Made by a program: the position numbers and the translations under genes. From NCBI RefSeq assembly GCF_030272615.1, contig NC_081405.1:476166008-476230007 (forward strand): DNA of 64,000 bases, written 5' to 3'. Numbering within the stretch: the stretch's first letter is position 1; every line of letters starts with the position of its first letter. The notes beneath the pieces were generated by a model that was not told where the DNA came from, did not search any database, and saw only the letters and a program-made list of their open reading frames with translations. This DNA comes from Cryptomeria japonica. Its lineage: Eukaryota; Streptophyta; Pinopsida; Cupressales; Cupressaceae. Positions 33,301 through 45,479 of this stretch are shown here, piece by piece.

Positions 33301-35373
33301 TCAAACAATTTCTTAGAGATAAAGAATATATGTAACTGCAACATTTGTATTGGGGATTTGGACTCCCTTCTAGAGTTTGAGGTTATGATGAGCTCTTATA
33401 GATCTACTAAGGGCCTATGCCAAAATTATGAATAAATAAGGAGGGGGGGATCTTCTTGCCTCACCCCCTGAGATGCTAAGAAGAAACCACAAGGAATTCC
33501 ATTAACTAAAACAAACAATTTGGCCCCTAATATACATGGAATTATTCATCTACTCCATTTTTTAGAAAACCCAAACATAAGCAAAACCTTATAAAGAAGT
33601 TCCTCGCTTACTCGGTCATATGCTTTTGACATATCCAATTTGACAATCATTGATTCCAAACTGTGTTGTTTGATGGAGTGAAGGACTTAATGGGCAACAA
33701 ATACACCTTCAACTATCTCCTTCCTTGGGACAAAACCTCCTTGCTCCTCTGAAATGAATTTTGGGATAATCTTTGCAAATATATTCGAAATGGCTATAGT
33801 GAAAATTTTATAAATAGTATTACATAGAGATATAGGTCTAAAGTCTGAAAATGATATAGGATTAGGCAACTTAGGAATGAGGGCAATGAAATTGGTTTTG
33901 AATTCCTGGAGGGTATTGCCAATTCTATGAGATTCTTCCAAGGCTCTCCAGACATCTAAGCTGGAAAAATCCCAACATTTAAAAAAATATTGTAATAAAC
34001 CCATCAGGGCCCAAAGCTTTAATAGAAGACATATAAAAGAACATTGATTTAACCTCTTGTAAAGAGAATAGCTTCAATAATTCCAGATTTTGCAAGTTAG
34101 ATATTGTTTGAGGAATATGCTCTTATAGGGGTCTGAAATCATTTGTGTCTAAAATTGCATCTGAGAGGACAGGGGGTGAAAAGGTTAGAGAAAAAATGGA
34201 TCACTTCATTCTAAATCTCTGATTTCTCTTTTAGAATCTCCCCTTTAGCATTTTTCTCTTGCAAGATGGCATTTAGAAACCTTTCAGTTTTGCTAAGGAG
34301 TGGAAGAACTTGGTGTTTCTCTCACCTTCTTGTAACCCTAATTCCCTACCTGGATATAATCTCATCCAATTGATTTTGAAGATGACTTTGGGTTTGATGG
34401 GTGAATGTATTCATTCCATTTGTAATTATCTCCTCATTAACTGCTACTAAATAGGAATCCAAATTTTCTTTACAAGAGAAAAATATTTTTGAATACATGA
34501 AAGTTCCAAAATCTAATTGTGCCTTTAATGAATTGTAATTTCTTACATAGCTGGAACATTATAGAACCTTGAACATAATAAGAATTCTGCCACCAATTTT
34601 TCAACAATGGGAGAAAATTGGGATCTCTAAACCACATGTGTTCAAACTTAAAATAGAATCTTGGTTTATGAGGTGAATATTGGATGGAAATATCAATCAT
34701 TAATGGGAAGTAGTCTAATCCTGAAAGAGGGAGGATTTGAGAAAATAATAGGCCATACAAAGAAACCCAACCATTATTGATGAAGAATATGTAAAATCTT
34801 TCTGGAATATAAAGGAAGTCCTTTCTTATATTAGTCCAAGTTATGTTACCATATGAGGGTAGAGAATCTTTAAGACCATTATTGATGGAAAAATCATTAA
34901 AATATTGTAATGTTTTGAGGGAAGGAATAATCCCCCCTTTTTATCATTAATAAAAAGGAGAGCATTGAAATCTCCATCCAAAATGAAAGAAACATCTTGA
35001 GAAGACGCTAATACATTTGATATAGAATCCCAAAGGAGTTTATCCCCCATTGTAGAGTTAGGATCATAAATATTAATCAGCTAATAAATTACTTTACCAC
35101 AAATGACTTGGCTCTGAATCCAATTTTCTTTGACAACCAGTTTTATTGCTTGAAACTAGTTCTTTTTCATAAAATTGACAAACCTCTTGAGGTCCTTAAA
35201 GATTTAGAATCTATACATTTCCATTTTTTCCGTTTATTAAAAGATTGGCTATCCTCTTTTTCAAAAAACTTGGTATCTTGAAATAAAACTATATTTGGCC
35301 CACAAGAGTCAATCTGAGAATTTATGAGGCATTTCTTGTCAGGAGCATTTAAGCCCCTAACATTCTAGGTCAT
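30325..35373 (-). pseudogene. LINE ORF2: endonuclease, reverse transcriptase, RNase H
   Basis: Starts at the ATG at 35373. Its third codon is a stop where L1 endonucleases have Trp, followed by NVRGLNAPDKK. The endonuclease phrase LDGDFNALLF lies near 34980. The RT blocks ALIPKLPNPISFSDFRPISL and EEQGGFVPRKEIVEG lie in 33687-34004. The RNase H block LKLNFDGASKGN lies near 31740, with the helix NNIVEATCLVIG after it. The remaining C-terminus to the TGA at 30325 has no known domain. Frames change several times. The combination of an apurinic-type endonuclease, a non-LTR RT and a C-terminal RNase H is typical of plant L1. Confidence 0.85.
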
Positions 35374-35399
35374 GATTTTTATTGTTGCTTGGGAGAGTG

Positions 35400-37062
35400 A
35401 CATGCTCTCCTTTGTCTCACTTTATCATCCAAAGTAGTATGAATGATAGCTTTGATTTCATCACTTGTATTCCTAGATTTGTGTGGTCTAACCCCTTTCC
35501 CTATCACCTTGTCCTTTTGGGGGGAGGCTCAATCTTTACCTTTAATGGGGATTGATGGATAGAAGTTGAAACAATTGGTTCTAGTTCTATAGTAGATTTA
35601 GAATTTAGGTCTTGTTGATCTTGGAATTCCCCCTCAAGCAACTATTGATAAACTATCTCATCAATTGTACCAACACAAGTTTTAATCAACAAGTCACTTA
35701 GAAAATCATCAAAACTTCCTGAGAGGAAGGGTTATTTGAATTTTTCAAACACAAAAATGAACTCTAACATGATTCAATAGTAGCACATTTACATTCTTTA
35801 TAGGGTTATGATATCCCATAAGACTAATGTTCTCACACTTATAGATATGATTTTTTTAAATTTTCACCTTATCATCATCCTTAAAGGTCAATCATTGTAC
35901 TATTTTAGAGCCCATAGAAGAAACCAAATTCCCAAACATTGAGGAGGAGAGTTGGTTTTGAATTCCTGTACCTTGAAGTTTGAGGGAGGAGACATCAATC
36001 CTAATACTAGTATGCAGGTTAAAAAGATCTAGATTTATATAGTTCCCCTTAGCCAATTGAGAGAAATTTATAATCATATTCGACAAAGAGAAGTTAGGAG
36101 GAAAGGACTTGGCTTCCTCCCTCATAGAAGAAATGGGAAGGGAACAAAGGTCTAGCTTTCTCCTTATTGAACAAAGGGTGTAATTGGATATCAGGTCCTT
36201 GCAAACCCTAATTTCATCAATGAAAGCAGAATTACAAGCTATTGTGAAATGACCAAGAAAATCAATTTTGGAATTTGGATCTTCAATGATAAATTTATGC
36301 AAGCATATACCGAACTTAGATTGCAAATACAATACTCAAGGAAAGTCTTTAGCTAGGTCAAACAACACACAAAGTTAGACTAAGAGCTTTGTGTTCTCAT
36401 AAGGTCGAAGGTCATGTTTAAAAAAGATTCCTATTTGATTGCCTATGGTCTGCATTGTCTAGCTCTAGATATTCCAGAGGCAAGGAAGGCAAACAAACCC
36501 AGAAGAGAAGAAAAACGCCCAGTGGCAAATAAATAGATAGAGAATAGGCAAATGGAGAGCTACCGATCGCACAGGGATGCAGCAGCTCCGTGAATCACTC
36601 ATCGATCGCACCTATTTATTAGTTGGATTCATATTTCAGTAAGGTTCTTCTTTAAGACTTTATTTAGGACTGGAAATCAATGTGTTTTCCAGTAGTAAGT
36701 GCAACTTCATTAAAGAAGTGGTGAAATTGAAATTAGGGTACCAAATTTGAGTGAATAATCCATGCCCTTGAAAAAAATAGGATTTGGTTTTTTGAACAAA
36801 GTGCCTATCAACCTTATTCAAGAAAAAAACAATGAAAAAGCTATAGCCATTATCAATGTAAAATGACTGAATGACCCCTAGCCAAGATTTAGTAATCCAT
36901 TTGGAGAGAAAACTTTGATCTAGTGTAAAGTTGTAGAATTTACCAATGAGTTCCCTAGCTTAAAGTTCGACCACTTGGTGATGAAGTGAGGTGTCTAGAA
37001 AAGTAAGATGCAACTAAAAATATCCATCCACTCTTCCAGTGTTAGGTAGAATTGGTTAATTC
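35400..37062 (-). pseudogene. LINE ORF1 (DUF4283-like), interrupted
   Basis: From the right, KFYNFTLDQSFLSKWITKSW and FFQGHGLFTQIWYPNFNF match the first half of the DUF4283 domain of plant LINE ORF1. The second half resumes near 36520 (WVCLPSLPLEY in one frame, IGNQIGIFF in the next) and continues VLYLQSKFGICLHKF. Between them, about 36530-36690, is some 150-180 bases that do not fit the domain. It contains GATCGCAC twice, 38 bases apart. The long open segment 35892-36332 has no named domain. By analogy ORF1 binds LINE RNA. Confidence 0.6.
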
Positions 37063-37078
37063 TCATATTGCATGGTTT

Positions 37079-37197
37079 TGTTGGCATTATACACTCAAAT
37101 GAGAATGGTTGATCTTGTCATTGATGGAAACCAACTAGTAACAAGGTTCATAGGTTCTACCAAAAATAGACTTCACACCGGCATCGATAGTTTATTC
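37079..37197 (+). repeat. TRG-4 5' LTR, segment 1
   Basis: TGTTGGCATTATACACTC and on, similar to the TRG-1 LTR start, with CATTGATGGAAACC shared. Its last five bases, TATTC, are the left target duplication of Copia-2 (right copy 46972-46976). Confidence 0.85.
37193..37197. repeat. Target site duplication of Copia-2, left copy
   Basis: TATTC; the identical right copy is at 46972-46976. Confidence 0.9.
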
Positions 37198-38692
37198 TAT
37201 TGGCAATATTACAAGGATATTGAGAAGGTTGTTGATGATTATGGACATAACTGGTTAAAGATGTTTTACTATCTTGATATTATTATTTTGTCATTGATCT
37301 CAAGAAATTGATTTTCTTATTCGATATGATGTTGCCATATCTTAAGAAATATGATATGAAGATTATAAATAAGTCAGTAAAGACACAGGAAAGAATATGA
37401 TGAATAAGGGGATAAGTTATTCAATGGGCAACTCTACCGAGTCAGACAATGATGAGATCTTGATGTTTTAGATTGTTTTAACATCATACATATGTTGTAA
37501 AGTGTAAAGGTTAATACTATACTATGTTATCAAGAAAAGAACCTAGTCGGTAAACCCTAAGGAACCTAGTCGGTAAACCCTAAGGTTATCGCAGTCGGTT
37601 AATGAAGATAGAATGTCTACCGAGTGAAGTTTAGTATTCACCGAGTTGTAACCGAGCTATAACAGAATGCATTAAATGTTTACATGTGATATTTAATGAA
37701 AGATACTGATGAGCTGGAGTGGATCAATGTTTGGCAAGTCATAAAAGAAGTTTATTAAACGAATCTAAGGCAATGGAAAGTCGGCAAGAAGATCTACAGC
37801 TCAGATTGAACCGCATTACCCTAACACAAGTTCCAAGGTGATTGTGCAAGTTCCAAGGTGGGGTAAAATGTTTTCAGATCAAAAGATACAATGAACCTGG
37901 ACAAGATTGAAGATCTGATGGCTATGATTGATCATGGGAAATGTGATCAAGGAGATTAAGCGGTTAGAAGATTGTTTATAAATAAGGAACTGTTGACAAA
38001 CAATGTATGCGGGCAAGTGTATGCACAGGGATGCTACATAGTGATTACCGAGCATAGAAGCTTGAAGACCTGTTAGAATAACAGAGTATTGATGCCTAGC
38101 AGATAGACAAGATTAGTTCTATGTCTAGATTGTATTGAACAAATAAGAATCTGATTTAGCATTTTAGATGTGAAGTTGCAGATAGATTGTATTACTGTTA
38201 TTTTGTGAAAGTGAAAGGAAATTTCTTAACCGAGTGGACTTAATAGTCTTATATGTAAATCCTCTAACAAGGTGACATTCTAATTGAGTGTTTGAAATCC
38301 TTTGACAAGGTCACTTCTAACAAAGTGAAGATTGTAACAGATCTAAGGGAAATCCCTTAACCGAGTCACATCTAGCAATGTGTTTGTAATCTTTAATAGG
38401 ATTTTCTTTTAACCGAGCATACTCTAGAAGAGTCTATTTCTTAGTGGGTCTAAAATCCCATAGTGGTTTTTCCCTATTTGGGTTTCCACGTTAAATCTGG
38501 TGTTATGAGGTTTATATTGTTCATATGCTTTTGAGTTTGCATGTTTGACAGTTTTTGGCTATATGACTGATATATGTTACTGAGGTTGAATCTGATGTTT
38601 TTATGGATGATTAAGTTTGTATGATTCACCCCCCCCCCCTCTCATCTTGTTGGCTATTGGATCTGTACTTATATTAAGTATCAGAACTATCA
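37198..38692 (+). repeat. Copia-2 5' LTR
   Basis: 1,495 bases, ending AACTATCA. The outer start reads TATTGGCAATATT while the 3' LTR starts TGTTGGCAATATT. It includes the 23-bp tandem pair at about 37539-37584, a TATA box at 37977, the U5 block at about 38462-38492 and a C tract near 38630. Confidence 0.95.
37977..37985 (+). promoter_or_regulatory. TATA box in Copia-2 5' LTR
   Basis: TATAAATAA, conserved in the 3' LTR (46256) and in Copia-1 (29138). Confidence 0.6.
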
Positions 38693-38694
38693 AT

Positions 38695-38707
38695 TGTTAT
38701 CAGAGCC
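38695..38707 (+). other. Copia-2 primer binding site
   Basis: TGTTATCAGAGCC after the LTR; one base differs from the initiator-Met complement TGGTATCAGAGCC. Confidence 0.88.
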
Positions 38708-38756
38708 TTGGACTCCGAAAGGAAAGTTTAAAGGCACTTGAGTTAAAGATCCAAAG

Positions 38757-40295
38757 ATGTATAAGAGGGATGCACCTAAGCTGAATACGTCAAGTTTCTC
38801 TACATGGTAGAAAAGGATGAAGCTACATCTCTCAGGAGTTGGAGAATATGCTATATACTATCTAGAGAATGATTTTGTTGCACCGAGCACCTATCCATTG
38901 ACTATGGAAGAGATAAAGGCGAAGCAAGAACATATTCAAGCAATGATTGAAATAACATCTGCATTGACTAATTCTAAGTTTAATGATCTGGAAGGCTGCA
39001 ATGATGCAAAGGCAATGTGGACTAAGCTCATATCTGTATATGGAGGAGATGAACATGTTCAAAGAGAAAAAGTTGATAGTCTAAGAGGACAACTTGAATC
39101 TATGAGGATGAATGAAGGTGAGAACATAACCCAGTACAGTACAAGACTAAAGGAGATTGTAAATCAAATCAAAGGAGCAGGAGGAACTATTGAAGAAAAG
39201 GATGTGACAAGTAAGTTGTTAAGAACCCTTTTACCTGCCTATGCATTTCGAGTCTCTGCAATCAATGAATTGAGGTTTGTACCTAATATGCTAGTTTCCT
39301 TGGATGCTACTATTGGTAAGCTACATGCATTTGAGTTAAGTAATTTTGATAAGAGTGGGTCATCAGTAAATAAAGTTGAATCCACATTTAGTTCTTTTCA
39401 TCTGAATGAATCTAATGATTACAATGAAAGAAAGTATAAGTACTCTAAAGGAGATCACAGTGGAGCAAGTGAAAGATTTCAGAAGAACATGGAGGAGGTA
39501 CACAAACTGTATGAAGAAATCAGAAAGCAAGAAGAGTTTGAAGCACTATTGGCCAAAAGGTTACCGAGAGGCAAAGGTAAGTATAAAGGAAAACTACCTT
39601 TGAAATGTTTCAATTGTGATAAGATTGGACATATGGCTTTTAACTATCTTGACAAAGATTTCACTAAAAAGAGAGATTACCGAGATGATAGACAGGAAGA
39701 TAATCATTACAGAGGACACCGAGACTTCAGAAGAAGAAAGACATGCTTAATTGCTGATGAGGAATCTGAATATGATAAATCAGACGAGACTGATACAGAG
39801 GAAGTTGTTTATGTGGCTATCAAGGATGGATTAGATGAAGAAAGGTATGAAGAAAAAGCCCTAATATCTCACATAAACACTAATGATTCTTGGATTATAG
39901 ATAGTGGATGTTCACATCATATGATAGGAGATAAACACAAATTTGTTATGTTAGAAGATTATGATGGAGGCTATGTTAGATTTGGTAATGATGCACCATG
40001 TCTGGTAAGAGGTAAAGGATCCATAACACTTCTTGATAAAGCAAGATGCAATGATGTTTATTGGGTTGAAGGTTTGAAATATAATTTGTTGAGTGTAGCA
40101 CAGCTAAATAACACAGGTTACTGAATAGAATTTCAGAAAGGAATTGTCAAAGTTCATGACAAGAATGGAAAGTTAGCTGCTACCGAGATACAAACAAAAG
40201 GTAATACATTTCAACTTGACTCAACTCACAATAAGTGTTTGCATGCAAATATTGATAATACCTGGTTATGGCATAAAAGGTTTTGTCATGTTAAT
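38757..40295 (+). pseudogene. Copia-2 gag and protease, first copy
   Basis: Start ATG at 38757 (MYKRDAPKLN); a stop at 38808 replaces the Trp of STWWKRM-type Gag starts. A long open stretch follows: a UBN2-type Gag (YGGDEHVQREKVDSLRGQLE), a Lys-rich linker, a zinc knuckle CFNCDKIGHMAFNY with its last Cys lost, an acidic stretch, then the aspartic protease box WIIDSGCSHHM at about 39890. It continues to LLSVAQLNNTGY, a stop at 40122, and the GAG-pre-integrase start LWHKRFCHVN. At 40296 the sequence jumps back to the Gag C-terminus (start of repeat copy 2). Would be the structural and processing part of the polyprotein. Confidence 0.88.
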
Positions 40296-42325
40296 ACCTA
40301 ATATGCCAGTTTCCTTGGATGCTACTATTGGTGAGCTACATGCATTTGAGTTAAGTAATTTTGATAACAGTGGGTCATCAATAAATAAAGTTGAATCTGC
40401 ATTTAGTTCTTTTCATCTGAATGAATCTAATGATTACAATGAAAGAAAGTATAAGTACTCTAAAGGAGATCACAATGGAGCAAGTGAAAGATTTCGGAAG
40501 AACATGGAGGAGGTACACAAATTGTATGAAGAAATCAGAAAGCAAGAAGAGTTTGAAGCACTATTGGCCAAAAGGTTACTGAGAGGCAAAGGTAAGTATA
40601 AAGGAAAACAACGTTTGAAATGTTTCAATTGTGATAAGATTGGACATATGGCTTCTAACTATCCTAACAAAGATTTCACTGAAAAGAGAGTTTACGGAGA
40701 TGACAGACAGGAAGATAATCATTACAGAGGATACTGAGACTTTAGAAGAGGAAAGACATGCTTAATTGTTGATGAGGAATCTAAAGATGATAAATCAGAT
40801 GAGACTGATACAGAGGAAGTTGTTTATGTGGCTATCAAGGATGGATCAGATGAAGAAAGGTATGAAGAAAAAGCCCTAATATCTCACATAAACACTAATG
40901 ATTCTTGGATTATAGATAGTGGATGTTCACATCATATGACAGGAGATAAACACAAATTTGTTATGTTAGAAGATTATGATGGAGGCTATGTTAGATTTGG
41001 TAATGATGCACCATGTCCGATAAGAGGTAAAGGATCCATAACAATTCTTGATAAAGCAAGATGCAATGATGTTTATTGGGTTGGAGGTTTGAAATATAAT
41101 TTGTTGAGTGTAGCACAGCTAAACAACACAGGTTACTGAATAGAATTTCAGAAAGGAATTGTCAAAGTTCATGACAAGAATGGAAAGTTAGCTGCTATCG
41201 AGACACAAACAAAAGGTAATACATTTCACCTTGACTGAACTCACAATAAGTGTTTGCATGCAAAGATTGATAATACCTGGTTATGGCATAAAAGGTTTTG
41301 TCATGTTAATACCTAATATGCCAGTTTCCTTGGATGCTACTATTGGTAAGCTACATGCATTTGAGTTAAGCAATTTTGATAACAATGGGTCATCAGTAGA
41401 TAAAGTTGAATCTGCATTTAGTTCTTTTCATCTGAATGAATATAATGATTACAATGAAAGAAAGTATAAGTACTCTAAAGGAGATCACAGTGGAGCAAGT
41501 GAAAGATTTCGGAAGAACATGGAGGAGGTACACAAACTGTATGAAGAAATCAGAAAGCAAGAAGAGTTTGAAGCACTATTGGCCAAAAGGTTACCGAGAG
41601 GCAAAGGTAAGTATAAAGGAAAACTACCTTTGAAATGTTTCAATTGTGATAAGATTGGACATATGGCTTCTAACTGTCCTAACAAAGATTTCATTGAAAA
41701 GAGAGATTACTGAGATGACAGACATGAAGATAATCATTACAGAGGACACCAAGACTTCAGAAGAAGAAAGACGTGCTTAATTGCTGATGAGGAATCTGAA
41801 GATGATAAATCAGATGAGACTGATACAGAGGAAGTTGTTTATGTGGCTATGAAGGATGGATCAGATGAAGAAAGGTATGAAGAAAAAGACCTAATATCTC
41901 ACATAAACACTAATGATTGTTTGATTATAGATAGTGGATGTTCACATCATATGACAGGAGATAAACACAAATTTGTTATGTTAGAAGATTATGATGGAGG
42001 CTATGTTAGATTTGGTAATGATGCACCATGTCTGGTAAGATGTAAAGGATCCATAACACTTCTTGATAAAGAAAGATGCAATGATGTTTATTGGGTTGAA
42101 GGTTTGAAATATAATTTGTTGAGTGTAGCACAACTAAACAACATAGGTTACCGCATAGAATTTCAGAAAGGAATTGTCAAAGTTCATGACAAGAATGGAA
42201 AGTTAGCTGCTACTGGGACACAAACAAAAGGTAATACATTTCACCTTGACTCAACTCACAATAAGTGTTTGCATGCAAAGATTGATAATACCTGGTTATG
42301 GCATAAAAGGTTTTGTCATGTTAAT
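39281..42325 (+). repeat. Tandem triplication, 1,015-bp unit, Gag C-terminus to pre-integrase
   Basis: The phrase ACCTAATATG(C/T)(C/T)AGTTTCC begins copies at 39281, 40296 and 41311, so both periods are 1,015 bases. Copy 3 runs on into the integrase. Each copy holds one zinc knuckle and one protease box. 1,015 is not a multiple of three, so each copy is in a different frame (3, 1, 2). Confidence 0.95.
40296..41310 (+). pseudogene. Copia-2 gag/protease, extra copy 2
   Basis: Repeat copy in frame 1: knuckle CFNCDKIGHMASNY (last Cys lost), a stop at 40735-40737, protease box WIIDSGCSHHMTGD near 40910, and a stop after LNNTGY at 41137. It has no start of its own and is cut off from the upstream frame. 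Confidence 0.85.
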
Positions 42326-44966
42326 TTTGATAATCTGATCAAGATAAGTAAGAAGCACAGAGTAAGAGGTCTACTGAGTCTTGAAAAACCTGAGAATGCT
42401 ATGTGTCAAGGATGCCAAATGGGTAAGATGACAAGATCCAGCTTTACAAGTAAGTCCTACACTTTTAAGGGAATTTTAGATCTTGTGCACACTGATCTTT
42501 GTGGTCCTATGAAAATTCAAAGTTATTATGGTGATAAGTATTTCATATTATTTGTGGATGACTATTCAAGAATGATGTCAGTAATGTTTTTAAAAGAAAA
42601 ATCAGAAGCTTTTCAAATGTTTAAGTGGTACAAGGCTAGAGTTGAAAATGAAATAGGAAGACAACTAAAATGTCTTAGATTAGATAGAGGAGGAGAGTTC
42701 ACATCTGATGAGTTCAACCTATTTTGCAATGATCATGGTATTAAAAGACAAGTCTCTGCACCGAGAACTCCACAGCAGAATGGAATAGCTGAAAGAAGAA
42801 ATAGATCTATTGTGGATTGTGTTAGAACACTGATGATTGAGAAGAAGGTTCCACAAACATTTTGGAGAGAAGCAATAAGCACAGCTGTTTACACCTTGAA
42901 CCGAGTTCAATTGAAGAAAGGTACTTTGAAGACACCTTATGAAATCTGGTATGGCAAGAAACCTAATGTAAGTTAGTTTAAGATCTTTGGAAGTAAATGC
43001 TATGTTCATAAAGATGATAGAAATGGCAAGTTTCATCAGAAAAGTGAAGAAGGAACATTTCTAGGATATTCTTCTAGAAGCAAAGCATTTAAATGTCTGA
43101 TCAAATCATCTAACAAAATAGTAGAAAGGGCAAATGTGAAAATAGATGAATTTACAGAAAGAGTTGATGAAGGGAATTCCAAAGAACCAGAAGACTATGA
43201 TGAATTTGTCTATGTGCAACCGAGAAGTCCTACCGAGATAACTGTTGAAGAAAATGAAGAAAATATCCAGTTACCGAGTGATGAAGAAGATCATACAGAG
43301 CCTACCGAGCCTGTATTAGCCAAGTATGTCAGAAGACACCATGCACCAAGTTAGATTATAGGAGATAAGGATGATCCAGTGATGACAAGAAACAAACTGA
43401 GACAGAACACATGTTTGATATCTGAATTTGAACCGAGAATTGTGAAAGAGGCATTTTACAATGAAGATTGGATAAATGCTATGACTGAAGATATTGATCA
43501 AATCAAGAAGAATGACACATGGACACTGGTCCCAAGACTAGAGGACAAAAATGTAATTGGTACAAAGTGGATCTTCTCACAAACAAGCTAAATGAGAAAG
43601 GTGAGGTCATTCGGAACAAAGCAAGATTGGTTTGCAAAGGTTATGCCCAAGAAGAAGGAATTGATTATGGTGAGACTTTTGCACCTATTGCTAGACTTGA
43701 AGGAGTTAGAACATTGTTGGCATATGTTGCTTTCAAAAACTTCAAGGTATATCAAATGGATGTCAAATCTGCATTTCTGAATGGAATATTAGAAGAAGAA
43801 GTTTTCATTGAACAACCTGAAGGATTTGTTGATGTCAATGATAAAGATCAGGTATGTAAATTGAACAAGCTTTATATGGTATGAAACAAGCACCTAGAGC
43901 ATGGTATGAAAGATTGCACTCTTATTTGATTAAGATTGGTTTTATAAGGACAAGTGAGAACAACAACATGTACATGAAGAATGATGAAAATGGAATACTA
44001 ATCTCAGCCATATTTGTTGATGATATTATATTTTGTGGAAATGACTCTTTATGCAAGAACTTTGGAAATGAAATGAGCAAAAAATTTGAGATGTCATTAA
44101 TTAGTGAGACAAAGTATTTTATAGGCTTATAGATACTGCAAATGAAAAATGAGATTTTCATTACTCAATCCAAATACATAAAGGAAATCTTGAAGAAATT
44201 TGGAATGGAGGATTCAAAGCCAGTAAGTACTCCTATGACTAGCAACTACAAACTATCAAAGAATGATGAATCTGCATCTGTTGATGAGACACTCTACCGA
44301 TCCATGACTGGAAAACGACAATGTGTTGTTCACAGCAGGCCAAATATAGCACATGTAGTAGGTATTGTTGCAAGATTCTCTGCAGATCCTAAGGAAATAC
44401 ACATGACAACAATCAAAAGAATTTTCAGATACTTGAAAGGCACTGAAGATTATGGCTTAGTATATCAGAAAGGAAATGATTTTGATCTAAAAGTTTATAC
44501 TGATGTTGATTGGGTAGGCAACATTGATGACAAAAAAAGCACAAGTGGAGGAGATTTCTTCTTAGGAGAAAGACTAGTGAGTTGGCTTAGCAAGAAACAA
44601 GGATGTGTTTCTCAGTCAACAGCCGAAGTTGAATATGTTGCAGCAGCACTGAATTGTACCAACATTGCATGGATCAAACAACTATATGAAGGTATAAATG
44701 AGAAAGTTATCGAGCCAATAACTATATTCTGTGACAATACTAGTGCCATTAATATTTCAAAGAACCTTGTTATGCACTCTAAGACAAAGCACATCTCTAT
44801 CAAATATCATTATCTTAGAGAAGAAGCTCAAGAGAAGAAAGTGGTGTTGGAATATGTCAACACAAAGGAGAAAATAGTTGATATCTTCACCAAGCCACTA
44901 CCAAAGGACACTTTTGAATATCTCAGAAGTAAGTTAGGGGTCCTACCCCTATCTTTTACTCACTGA
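41311..44966 (+). pseudogene. Copia-2 gag/protease copy 3, integrase, RT and RNase H
   Basis: Copy 3 keeps the intact knuckle CFNCDKIGHMASNC and protease IIDSGCSHHMTGD (about 41935). Then come GAG-pre-integrase (WLWHKRFCHVNF; CQGCQMGK), integrase core with HTDLCGP (D), LRLDRGGEF (D) and SAPRTPQQNGIAERRNR (E), a stop at 42974, RT from about 43500 ([38 protein letters not shown], active box IFVDDIIF at about 44015) and RNase H ending ADIFTKPLP-like near 44890. Frameshifts near 43580 and 43880 and a few stops. The pol order protease-integrase-RT-RNase H defines Copia. Confidence 0.92.
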
Positions 44967-45479
44967 CCGAGTTCGGTGAAAGCATCACTTCGATGACTCT
45001 ACTAAATATCTTTTGGGGAGTTGATGCTGGAGTGATACACTTTAGAATGTTTTTCTGAAAGTGTACTGGAAATATTACTGGAATAATACAAAAAATGATA
45101 TAGGGAATAGGAATTGTAAACAAATGCTCTGACCGAGACTCAGTTGATACACAACAACAGGAAATAACTTCTTACAGAAATAAATTATGTCTTAGTTCTA
45201 TTCTTTTTGGCATTGTTGTCAAAGGGGGAGAAGACCAAGAAGGAGAACCTAGAAGGAGAAGATCTACCCAGGGGGAGAAGACCAAGAAGGAGAAGATCTA
45301 CCAAAAGGGGAGAAGACCTAAGAAGACTGAGAGAAGACTATAGATTGAATTAAAGACTGAAAACAAAAGAGAAGTCTGATGTATGGGGGAGAGCATTTCA
45401 GTATTTCAGAATCATAGCAATCCAAATTTTTTTTGAAGGCCAAATCAATTGGTTTTGCCATCAATGCCAAAGGGGGAGA
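44967..45479 (+). other. Copia-2 3' UTR and polypurine tract
   Basis: No ORF. Several GGGGGAGAAG blocks occur between 45220 and 45315, the first following GGCATTGTTGTCAAA. The true polypurine tract AAAGGGGGAGA is at 45469-45479, following GCCATCAATGCC. Confidence 0.85.

Larger units (their letters stand above)
30037..37078 (-). mobile_element. L1-type LINE, about 7 kb, probably near full length
   Basis: Minus strand. It has an ORF1 with a DUF4283-like region and a broken ORF2 with endonuclease, RT and RNase H, and ends in a short A tail (plus-strand T run at 30037-30044). The 5' end is placed before the TRG-4 LTR at 37079, because ORF1-like sequence reaches at least 37060. I found no clear target duplication, so both ends are approximate. 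Many stops and frameshifts. Confidence 0.75.

Noticed and set aside
30030-37078. A target-site duplication for the LINE
   Set aside because: AATGC at the left and GCATGG at the right look vaguely alike, but no direct repeat of convincing length is present.
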